DNA from: an uncultured Bacteroidia bacterium
GTDB lineage: Bacteria > Bacteroidota > Bacteroidia > Bacteroidales > Prolixibacteraceae
Direction: 5' to 3'
DNA length: 64,000 nt
NCBI GenBank assembly: GCA_903927965.1
Contig: CAIYPA010000258.1
Span: forward strand, 1 to 64,000
The notes under the pieces are model-generated. The model was not told the origin of the DNA, did no database searches, and saw nothing but the letters and a program-made list of their open reading frames with translations. Below are positions 55,055-62,024 of the stretch, in pieces. Position numbers and translations under genes: made by a program. The number at the start of each line of letters is the position of its first letter. Within the stretch, counting starts at the first letter, position 1.

Positions 55055-55858
55055 ATGTGCAAAAAGTTTGTTTTGGCCAGTACCCTTGAAACCATTGAAG
55101 GCAGGTTCAATTCCCGTCTTGGTCCGGGAACAATTGAGATTCCCAGGATGTATTCGGTCGGTAGTGGGGACAGTTCATATGTGATTACAAGTGGGGAACC
55201 CCATATGATTCAGGTGTATAAGTTTGGGATGACCCCTTTTTATTCCGAGACACAAATGGGACTAATCAATGCCAGGGCCGAGGGGGACAAGAACCTGAAA
55301 GACGACCCTTGTTACAGTGGGTCGAAGGCCATCTTTTTGAAACCGGCTTTCCGCAAACCTGTCCAGTTCCAAAGGTGCATCGTCATTGCCGATGCCTATT
55401 ATGAGTGGACTGATAAAAACCTGCCCTATTTGGTTTTCCTTCAAAACCGGGACAGGCCATTTGGGATGGCCGGTATTTATGACCAGTGGAAGGATCCCCA
55501 AACAAAGGAGGACGTTTTTGCCTTTGCGGTTATCACCACAAGTGCCAACCGTTTGTTGCAAAGTATCGGGGCCAAGCGGATGCCGGTGATCCTTTCACGG
55601 TCTGGTGAAAGCCACTGGGTGAAACCTTCAAGTTCTTTGGCCGATGTGCTAAGGCTCTTAAACCCTTATCCATATGACAAAATGAACGCCTATCCGGTTT
55701 CCGATATGATCGAAAGGCCCTATTTCAATGACCCTTCCCTATTAACACCCGCAGGGGAAAAGCTTATAAAAGAATCAGCCCCAACCGTGGTTACGGCAAG
55801 CTACAAGCCCCACAAGATGAAAACCCAATCTGACAAGCCCTGGTTTAAGGAAAACTAG
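55055..55858 (+). CDS. SRAP-domain protein (YedK/HMCES family) with altered active site
   Basis: 267 aa. SRAP proteins cap abasic sites in single-stranded DNA by linking Cys2 to the lesion. Here Cys2 is present (MCKKF), as are the Asn of INARAE and the Glu of ADAYYEW. The usual His before RMPVIL (IHxxRMP-type) is missing: the sequence reads SIGAKRMPVIL (G172-A173). This could slow cross-link reversal or alter activity. Carried next to a replication module, it may protect single-stranded element DNA. Confidence 0.87.
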   Translation: MCKKFVLASTLETIEGRFNSRLGPGTIEIPRMYSVGSGDSSYVITSGEPHMIQVYKFGMTPFYSETQMGLINARAEGDKNLKDDPCYSGSKAIFLKPAFRKPVQFQRCIVIADAYYEWTDKNLPYLVFLQNRDRPFGMAGIYDQWKDPQTKEDVFAFAVITTSANRLLQSIGAKRMPVILSRSGESHWVKPSSSLADVLRLLNPYPYDKMNAYPVSDMIERPYFNDPSLLTPAGEKLIKESAPTVVTASYKPHKMKTQSDKPWFKEN

Positions 55859-55934
55859 GAGAACTGAACAAAGTCGGGGTAATTGATTTCCCGAAATAGT
55901 TTGGATTTTTTTTGCTTATTTTAAATCCTGGCCC

Positions 55935-55965
55935 TTGTTAAATTCAAATGCAATTGGTATATTTG
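55935..55965 (+). promoter_or_regulatory. Strong promoter-like site in the gene-free stretch after SRAP
   Basis: TTG (55935) and TATATTTG (55958-55965) are spaced by 20 nt, a close consensus match. No ORF follows; instead a repeat and a terminator lie 35-70 bp downstream. Confidence 0.6.
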
Positions 55966-55971
55966 TCACAG

Positions 55972-56033
55972 GTTAGGTTTAGGTTAGGTTAGGTTTAGTA
56001 AAAAGGATGAAACCGCTCGGTTTTATCCTTTTT
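55972..56033 (+). ncRNA. Candidate small RNA (promoter, GGTTAGGTTTA repeats, terminator)
   Basis: A promoter at 55935-55965 predicts a start near 55972. The first 28 nt are repeats of AGGTTAGGTTT/AGGTT, and the last 33 nt (56000-56032) form a long hairpin (AAAAAGGATGAAACC pairing with GGTTTTATCCTTTTT, one G-U) with a T-run. The transcript would be about 60 nt. The rest of the 637-bp stretch 55859-56495 shows no gene; a TAATTTTG -7-like element at 56461 may serve the ArsM-like gene. Confidence 0.45.
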
Positions 56034-56495
56034 TATTTTTTAAATCGGTTTTCTTTCCTGTAAAACAAAAAATATTGCAAGAATAATAAGGCTCGTCTAT
56101 AGAAACCATAAATTTCGACCGCATAAAAACAACACCAATAAACATATGGATTTAATTGACTATTATGTACTTAATTTAGGTTGAATCGTAGAGGATGTAT
56201 GATAAATGAGCTTATAATCTTTCAGAGCCAAGTATAAATCTTTTTTGGGTACCAACTACCATCGTAAAGTATTTTAGGCATTTTTATTAGTTGCGAAAAG
56301 CTCATTGGGGTTACTGATCGGAGATGTCTTTTGTTAAAATCATATCCATAGATAAACTCAAATAATACTGTTTTCATTCCTTAAAACATGCAGCAAAAGT
56401 ATTAAAAATTACCTTGTCAAAAATATAAGTGATACTAATGCGATTTAATTAAAACTTTATTAATTTTGCACACATATAAATATTTATAACAGGAG

Positions 56496-57140
56496 ATGGA
56501 TTATTCGGCAATCAATATCAGGTATGGGGAATTGGCAAGTTCGCAATGTTGCCTTTCCTGTGGAGGCGCGATCAATTATGCCCTACCAAAAACAGGCGAA
56601 GTATGTGTCGATTTGGGAAGTGGCAGGGGAACGGATGCCTTGCGGATGGCAGATCAGGTTGGTGAAACAGGTTTTGTATATGGGATCGACATTTCGGAAG
56701 GTATGCTCGAAAAAGCACGACAGAATGCTTCCAAACTAGAAGTAAGGAATGTGAAATTCCTGCACAATACATTGGATAAAATTGAGTTGGCAGACAAAAC
56801 TGTCGATCTGGTTATTTCGAACTGTACAATCAACCACGCATCCAATAAGGATGCAGTCTGGGGAGAAGTTTTCCGGATCCTCAAAAAAGGTGGACGTTTT
56901 GTGGTGAGCGACATTTATGCAACAAGCCCGATTTCAGAAGAATACCGCAACGATCCCGTTGCCATTGCCGAATGTTGGGCCGGTTCAGTTACCCGGGAAG
57001 AATACCTTGAAACATTAAACAGGATTGGTTTCACAGGGATTGAGATCATCGAAGAATCAAAACCCTATCCAAAAGGAAAAGCAGAAGTAGCAAGCATTAC
57101 AATTGCAGGTTTAAAACCCAAAGGTGGATGCTGCTGCTAA
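56496..57140 (+). CDS. ArsM-like SAM methyltransferase with C-terminal triple cysteine
   Basis: 214 aa. Class I methyltransferase motifs are VCVDLGSGRGTDAL (SAM binding), VYGIDISEGML and FVVSDI. ArsM-type cysteine positions are present: ISNCTINH and AECWAGSVT, with an N-terminal QCCLSCGG in place of the usual first Cys. The protein ends GGCCC, a likely metal or metalloid tail. Arsenite methyltransferases convert As(III) to methylated forms. No ars operon is adjacent, so another soft metalloid (Se, Te) or thiol target is possible. A good Shine-Dalgarno-like AGGAG lies just before the ATG. Confidence 0.75.
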   Translation: MDYSAINIRYGELASSQCCLSCGGAINYALPKTGEVCVDLGSGRGTDALRMADQVGETGFVYGIDISEGMLEKARQNASKLEVRNVKFLHNTLDKIELADKTVDLVISNCTINHASNKDAVWGEVFRILKKGGRFVVSDIYATSPISEEYRNDPVAIAECWAGSVTREEYLETLNRIGFTGIEIIEESKPYPKGKAEVASITIAGLKPKGGCCC

Positions 57141-57204
57141 CAATAAACCTTTCCAAACATAGTAGGGAAAGGCCTTTCAACAACGTTTAATTAATTATTT
57201 TTTT

Positions 57205-57300
57205 ATGAAAAGTCTTATTAAAAAAAGGGAGCCTAAAAAGGTTGAAGTTGCGCAATGTTGCGCAAAAACCTCCAGGACAGTTGTTGGTTGTCATGACTAA
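57205..57300 (+). CDS. 31-aa cysteine-containing peptide downstream of the ArsM-like gene
   Basis: Too short for the ORF track. It encodes MKSLIKKREPKKVEVAQCCA KTSRTVVGCHD: a basic N-terminal half and a C-terminal half with Cys-Cys and a later Cys-His. It begins 65 bp after the ArsM-like gene, on the same strand. The layout (charged leader-like start, short Cys-rich end) could be a metal-binding peptide or a precursor peptide; neither is shown. Confidence 0.45.
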   Translation: MKSLIKKREPKKVEVAQCCAKTSRTVVGCHD

Positions 57301-57424
57301 TTCATGATCATTGATGGGGGGTGCCGGAATTTGTAAAATAAAGGCATTCCCCAATTAATTAGCACGTTAATCTGTATAACATGGTGAAGACCATCAATGT
57401 AACCATTAATAAGCACGAGAGAAA

Positions 57425-57919
57425 GTGGACAAAAAAAATCAATCAATTTTATATCATCCAATAGGCATAATACATACGCCTTATAAGGAAGCCAGTGGGA
57501 CACCTATTCAACCGATAGCTGCACCAGAGAGCGAAGCTACAATTGAAGTTTTTTTCGAGTATGCAGAAGGTTTGACCGATATTGGGGAGTTTTCGCACCT
57601 GATCCTGATTTATCACATGCATTTGGTAAAAACTTCACAATTAAAATTGATTCCTTTTCTTTCAAACGAAGAACATGGAGTGTTTTCTACACGTGCTCCT
57701 GGGCGGCCAAATCCCATCGGTTTTTCGGTCGTCAAACTCGAAAAGGTTAATGGAAACCTACTTTTTATAACTGGAATAGACATCATTGACGGCTCCCCTT
57801 TGCTGGATATTAAACCATTTATACCAGCCTTTGATGGAAGAAGTGCAGACAAAACAGGTTGGTTTCATGAAACAATAGATAAAATATCCAAGATCAAAGA
57901 TGATGGAAGATTCTGTTAA
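57425..57919 (+). CDS. TrmO/TsaA-like SAM-dependent methyltransferase (VirR/YaeB family, short form)
   Basis: A 164-aa protein from a GTG start; no ATG is available. Family motifs are PIGIIHTPYKE, GLTDIGEFSHLILIYHMH, GVFSTRAPGRPNPIGFSVVKL and GSPLLDIKPFIPAFD. TrmO of E. coli methylates t6A37 in tRNA-Thr; the short form seen here is common in archaea and anaerobes, where other substrates are possible. It overlaps the following DUF1847 gene, so the two are coupled. Confidence 0.83.
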   Translation: MDKKNQSILYHPIGIIHTPYKEASGTPIQPIAAPESEATIEVFFEYAEGLTDIGEFSHLILIYHMHLVKTSQLKLIPFLSNEEHGVFSTRAPGRPNPIGFSVVKLEKVNGNLLFITGIDIIDGSPLLDIKPFIPAFDGRSADKTGWFHETIDKISKIKDDGRFC

Positions 57920-58397
57920 ACCTCTAATTGGAGATAATATTAAAGATCTGTACAACAAGCAATCGCTTGAAATTATGCAGACAGCGGAAGATGCTTATGA
58001 GAAAGGATCGAACAGGGTTTATGAATTGAAGAACTTTGCCCGTAAGGCTGGAATCAAAAGAATTGGGATTGCCCATTGTGTGTCAATGCCAAAAGAAGCT
58101 GATTCCGTAAAACAGTTCCTTTCGGATGAATTTGATGTTTATACTGTTGATTGTAAATGCGGCAAAGTTTCCAAGCACGAAATGCTTGGCTGTGAAGGAA
58201 AAGGAATTATGTGCAACCCTGCCGGCCAAGCTGAATATTTGAGAGAAAACAATACGGAATTGAATATTTCGATGGGTTTATGTGTCGGCCATGATATGAT
58301 TTTCAACCAGAAATCAGCTTCCCCGGTATCAACATTGGTCGTAAAAGACAGGCCGACCCAAAACAATCCCATGGAAAGCATTCATAATTTAAAGTAA
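57900..58397 (+). CDS. DUF1847-family cysteine-rich (putative metal-binding) protein
   Basis: A 165-aa protein with six or more conserved-looking cysteines (IAHCVSMP, VDCKCGKV, LGCEGKGIMCNPAGQAE, GLCVGHD), as in DUF1847 proteins of anaerobes. The clustered CxC and spaced Cys suggest a metal or Fe-S site. Function unknown. Its start overlaps the end of the TrmO-like gene by about 20 bp; the second Met (57903) is also possible. The next gene starts 6 bp after its stop. Confidence 0.75.
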   Translation: MMEDSVKPLIGDNIKDLYNKQSLEIMQTAEDAYEKGSNRVYELKNFARKAGIKRIGIAHCVSMPKEADSVKQFLSDEFDVYTVDCKCGKVSKHEMLGCEGKGIMCNPAGQAEYLRENNTELNISMGLCVGHDMIFNQKSASPVSTLVVKDRPTQNNPMESIHNLK

Positions 58398-58403
58398 AAT
58401 AAA

Positions 58404-59003
58404 ATGAGCGAATTCGACTCCCGGGCCCGTCAATGGGACAAAGATAAAATGCACATGGAACGTTCTTTGGCAATTGCTGCCGAACTCGAAAAAATGGTCC
58501 CTTTGGACCCATCCATGAAAGTCCTTGAATATGGGGCAGGTACAGGAATTCTGAGTTTTTTGTTAAAGGACAGATTTTCAGAAATTACCCTGATGGACAG
58601 TTCCCAAGAGATGATCAATGTCTGCATCGAAAAGGTGGAATATCACCAAGCCAGCCAGATTTTTCCTCTTTGGTTTAACCTTGAGCAAAAGAACTTTGAT
58701 GGTAAATTTGACCTGATCTACAATCAGATGGTATTACATCATGTAAATGATTATGAGGCAATAATCAACACATTTTATTCGTTGTTGAATCCTGATGGAT
58801 ATTTGGCAATAGCAGACTTGTACCCTGAAGATGGTTCATTTCATGGAATTGATGTAAAAGTGCATTTGGGCTTTGATCCTGAGAAGCTTACTGAAATTGC
58901 TAAAAAAGCAGGTTTCCAAAATATTGAATACAAAACCTGTTTCGAGGTAAAACGCGATACTGGTAAAAAATATCCGGTATTTTTATTGGTTGCTAAAAAA
59001 TAA
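58404..59003 (+). CDS. Class I SAM-dependent methyltransferase
   Basis: A 199-aa protein with SAM-binding motif I VLEYGAGTGILSFLL, motif II ITLMDSSQEM and the later YNQMVLHHV...LNPDGYLAIADL. It resembles UbiE/COQ5-type small-molecule methyltransferases; the substrate is unknown. It is the last gene of the TrmO-DUF1847-methyltransferase unit. Confidence 0.83.
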   Translation: MSEFDSRARQWDKDKMHMERSLAIAAELEKMVPLDPSMKVLEYGAGTGILSFLLKDRFSEITLMDSSQEMINVCIEKVEYHQASQIFPLWFNLEQKNFDGKFDLIYNQMVLHHVNDYEAIINTFYSLLNPDGYLAIADLYPEDGSFHGIDVKVHLGFDPEKLTEIAKKAGFQNIEYKTCFEVKRDTGKKYPVFLLVAKK

Positions 59004-59215
59004 GTACCACTAATTTAAATTCATTTTAATTTATACAAAAACATTAAATGTATAAAATTGATAATGTGATATTTAATCAAAATAAGCACCTACCATTATT
59101 AAAATCATTTTGAACATATGTTTATAATATAACCGCGTATTGATATATCATTATATTTGCATTTTATTTTGAAATGAACAAATGCTCATAATGAATATAA
59201 AATACGTGGGATATT

Positions 59216-60820
59216 ATGATTAGAACCTTGCTAATAATAGTTTTAGGCACTATTTTTACTTTGATATTGGTTAATCTATTCCATCAGGAAGATAACTACA
59301 ACCTCAAACTCGAAACACTCCGTCATAATTACGCGTTAAAAGCGGTCCCTTCAGTTAATCACAACATATTACCTGCTTTACAAAGAGACTTCAAGACACC
59401 GCAGGAAGTGACAGAAGCTTGCCTGACATGTCATACTGAAACACATAAAGAGGTGATGGCTTCTTCGCATTGGAATTGGGAACGGGCATCATACGTTGAA
59501 GGACGAGGCATCTCTTCTGTAGGAAAGAAAAATGTGATGAATAATTTTTGCCTCGGGACCAATTCCAACCAACAGTCGTGTGCCAAATGTCATATTGGTT
59601 TCGGAATGACGAGCAGCCATTTCGACTTTAATAATGCAAGAAATGTCGATTGTATGGTTTGCCATGACAATAGTGAAGAATATCTGAAAGGGGCTTCAAT
59701 GGCCGGCTATCCTGATCGAACTGTAAATCTTGAAAACGTAGCCCGGAGTGTAGGTTCCCCACGAAAAAGCAACTGTGGTTCGTGCCACTCATTTGGTGGA
59801 GGTGGCAATAATGTGAAACATGGTGACCTTGATGTGGCCTTAAACTCTTGTAGTCGTGAGGTTGACGTTCACATGGGGGCAAATGGGATGAACCTGGAAT
59901 GTGTTGCCTGTCATACTGCAAAAAACCATAATATTATTGGTAAACTGTATTCGGTTTCTACCGATAATACCAATCGGGCAACTTGTGAACAATGTCATAC
60001 TACCACACCCCATTTGAGGGAGGTGCTTAATCGTCATGATTCTCGGGTTTCTTGTCAGGCTTGCCATATTCCAATTTATGCCAAAGTAAATTCAACAAAA
60101 ATGTCGTGGAAATGGTCTGATGCCGGAAAATTGAGGGATGGCAAACCTTATGAGGAGGAGGATTCTCTGGGCAACCATAGTTACATGTCAATCAAGGGTT
60201 CATTTGTTTGGGCACGGAATGTTAAGCCGGATTATATTTGGTTTAATGGAACTGCTGACCAGTATATATTAGGTGATACGATTAAATCGGTTCCTGTAAA
60301 AATGAATACCCTGAATGGTTCATATCATGATCGGTCATCAAAAATAATTCCGGTAAAAATTCATATTGGCGACCAAATTTACGATAAGGTTTATAACAGG
60401 TTGGTTCAACCCAAATTATATGGCGAAACTCAAGGCGATAGTGCCTACTGGAAAGATTTTAAATGGGACGAAGCTGTTGCAGCCGGAATGAAAGAATCCG
60501 GTTTCCGGTACAGCGGTCAGTATGGTTTTGTGGAAACAGTAATGTATTGGCCAGTAAATCACATGGTTTCTCCAAAAGAACAAGCTGTAGGTTGTGCTGA
60601 ATGTCATACCCGGAACAATGGCAGGCTCGCGAAATTGACCGGCTTTTACCTTCCGGGTCGTGATCAGAATAAATCGCTCGATTTTCTAGGTTATTGGATG
60701 TTTATCTTTGCGTTGATTGCTGTTTTCGGTCATGCAACCATTCGCATTTCAACGAAAATTTTAAAAAATAAGTTTGAGAAACAGATCATCAACTATGATG
60801 AAGATAAGCCAACCGATTAA
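59216..60820 (+). CDS. Octaheme c-type cytochrome (tetrathionate reductase/OTR family)
   Basis: 534 aa. It has an N-terminal membrane anchor (about 3-22) and a C-terminal membrane helix (YWMFIFALIAVFGHATI). Eight CxxCH heme sites occur in order: CLTCH, CAKCH, CMVCH, CGSCH, CVACH, CEQCH, CQACH and CAECH. This matches the octaheme tetrathionate reductase (OTR) family, whose Shewanella member reduces tetrathionate, nitrite and hydroxylamine in vitro. It is probably periplasm-facing and receives electrons from the downstream cytochrome b. The physiological substrate here is unproven. A TATATTTG element lies at 59152-59159. Confidence 0.87.
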   Translation: MIRTLLIIVLGTIFTLILVNLFHQEDNYNLKLETLRHNYALKAVPSVNHNILPALQRDFKTPQEVTEACLTCHTETHKEVMASSHWNWERASYVEGRGISSVGKKNVMNNFCLGTNSNQQSCAKCHIGFGMTSSHFDFNNARNVDCMVCHDNSEEYLKGASMAGYPDRTVNLENVARSVGSPRKSNCGSCHSFGGGGNNVKHGDLDVALNSCSREVDVHMGANGMNLECVACHTAKNHNIIGKLYSVSTDNTNRATCEQCHTTTPHLREVLNRHDSRVSCQACHIPIYAKVNSTKMSWKWSDAGKLRDGKPYEEEDSLGNHSYMSIKGSFVWARNVKPDYIWFNGTADQYILGDTIKSVPVKMNTLNGSYHDRSSKIIPVKIHIGDQIYDKVYNRLVQPKLYGETQGDSAYWKDFKWDEAVAAGMKESGFRYSGQYGFVETVMYWPVNHMVSPKEQAVGCAECHTRNNGRLAKLTGFYLPGRDQNKSLDFLGYWMFIFALIAVFGHATIRISTKILKNKFEKQIINYDEDKPTD

Positions 60821-60850
60821 AATCATCAACTATCAGTCAAACAATATATT

Positions 60851-61504
60851 ATGCATAAAGTATATATTTACAAACGATTTGAACGATTCTGGCACTGGGT
60901 CCAGGCATCTTTGATCATTTTTCTGGCAGTTACCGGATTCGAAGTCCATGGTGCTTTTAAAATATTTGGTTTTGAGAAAGCTGCTGAATTTCATCGGATT
61001 GCCTCCTGGATGCTGATCGGGTTGATCATCTTCGCGATTTTCTGGCATTTAACAACGGGCGAATGGAGACAGTACATTCCAACAACAACACAACTAAAGG
61101 AGCAGGTCATTTATTATATTTCAGGGATTTTCAAAGGTGGCCACCATCCTACTGAAAAAACGGGGCTTAGTAAGCTAAATCCCTTGCAACGAATTGTTTA
61201 TTTAGGATTTAAGCTTGTACTTGTCCCGATTACGATTGGTTCGGGTATCCTCTATATGCTCTATAAAACCTTCGATCAGAACAACTTAATTGTGATTGAA
61301 GATTATCCATTGGCATCCATTGCTTTCTGGCATACACTTGGAGCAATATTGCTCATGATATTTCTGGTGGTTCATGTCTATATGACAACAACAGGCAAAA
61401 CCCCAACTTCAAATATCAAGGCAATGATCACAGGGTATGAAGAAATTGAAGAGGAGCAAGAGGAACTTATTGTAGAAAACGATCATAATCAAAATTTAGG
61501 ATGA
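60851..61504 (+). CDS. Di-heme cytochrome b (b561/b6-like) membrane subunit
   Basis: A 217-aa protein with four membrane helices and histidines placed for two b hemes (RFWHWVQ, EFHRIAS, IFWHLTTGEW, FWHTLGAI, VVHVYMTTTG). The type is the membrane subunit that passes quinol electrons to periplasmic multiheme proteins. It lies 30 bp after the octaheme gene and overlaps the next gene by four bases, indicating one operon and one electron-transfer chain. Confidence 0.86.
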   Translation: MHKVYIYKRFERFWHWVQASLIIFLAVTGFEVHGAFKIFGFEKAAEFHRIASWMLIGLIIFAIFWHLTTGEWRQYIPTTTQLKEQVIYYISGIFKGGHHPTEKTGLSKLNPLQRIVYLGFKLVLVPITIGSGILYMLYKTFDQNNLIVIEDYPLASIAFWHTLGAILLMIFLVVHVYMTTTGKTPTSNIKAMITGYEEIEEEQEELIVENDHNQNLG

Positions 61505-62019
61505 AGCCACAGAAATATATGAACCCTTACCTTGCAGGTTTTTTGTTGGGGCTTGTTTTATTGGGAACGATTTATGTTACAGGACGGGGTTTAGGTGCCA
61601 GCGGAGCTGTAAAAAGCGTTGTTCTTTCAACTGTTATAAAAGTAGCCCCGGAACATTCAGCAAATACACCTTTCATTAAAACATTTAACGAGGAGCATCC
61701 TGATGGCCCTTTAAAAGATTGGCTTGTCTTTGAAGTGATTGGAGTCATGATCGGTGCTTTTTTATCAGGTGTGATCTCCAACCGTGTCGGGATTAAATTG
61801 GAGCGGGGTCCCAATATTACCAATAAAACCAGAATTATTGCCGCGATCATAGGTGGCATCCTTTTTGGGTTTGGAGCACAGCTTGGACGGGGATGTACAA
61901 GCGGGGCTGCCCTTAGCGGAATGGCAGTGATGTCGTTTGGTGGGATTATTACAATGTTTGCCATTTTCGGATCGGGTTATGCCGTTGCCTATTTTTTTAG
62001 AAAACTTTGGTTAAAATAA
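61501..62019 (+). CDS. YeeE/YedE-family (thiosulfate/sulfur-compound) transporter, half-size subunit 1
   Basis: A 172-aa protein with about four membrane segments and the family's GRGCTSGAALSGMA loop, whose Cys is used for sulfur-compound relay in YeeE (TsuA). It is half the length of E. coli YeeE, so it should pair with the next protein. Its ATGA overlap with the cytochrome b gene shows coupling. Confidence 0.83.
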   Translation: MKPQKYMNPYLAGFLLGLVLLGTIYVTGRGLGASGAVKSVVLSTVIKVAPEHSANTPFIKTFNEEHPDGPLKDWLVFEVIGVMIGAFLSGVISNRVGIKLERGPNITNKTRIIAAIIGGILFGFGAQLGRGCTSGAALSGMAVMSFGGIITMFAIFGSGYAVAYFFRKLWLK

Positions 62020-62024
62020 TTGAT

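Larger units (their letters stand above)
44841..56033. mobile_element. Putative integrated satellite-like element at tRNA-Ser (right border uncertain)
   Basis: Next to the tRNA 3' end lie, in order: a tyrosine recombinase, a divergent S24-type repressor, small DNA-binding proteins, a packed operon of small unknown genes, a primase-helicase, an origin-like repeat region and an SRAP gene. This is a mobile replicon layout. No terminase, portal, capsid, relaxase or coupling ATPase is seen, so it is neither a complete prophage nor an ICE. The layout resembles phage satellites (PICI-like) or small integrative plasmids. The left end is taken as the tRNA 3' end. No second copy of the tRNA end was found, so the right end is only bracketed between the SRAP gene and the ArsM-like gene. 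Confidence 0.65.

Noticed and set aside
55970-55997. Telomere-like GGTTAG repeats
   Set aside because: Only about 28 bp, internal to the sequence and followed by a terminator; better explained as part of a small transcribed unit.
56240-56335. Possible right attachment site (GGGTACC near 56249, GAGATGTC near 56323 match words in tRNA-Ser)
   Set aside because: Matches are only 7-8 bp, occur in the wrong order relative to the tRNA and do not include its 3' end; this is compatible with chance.
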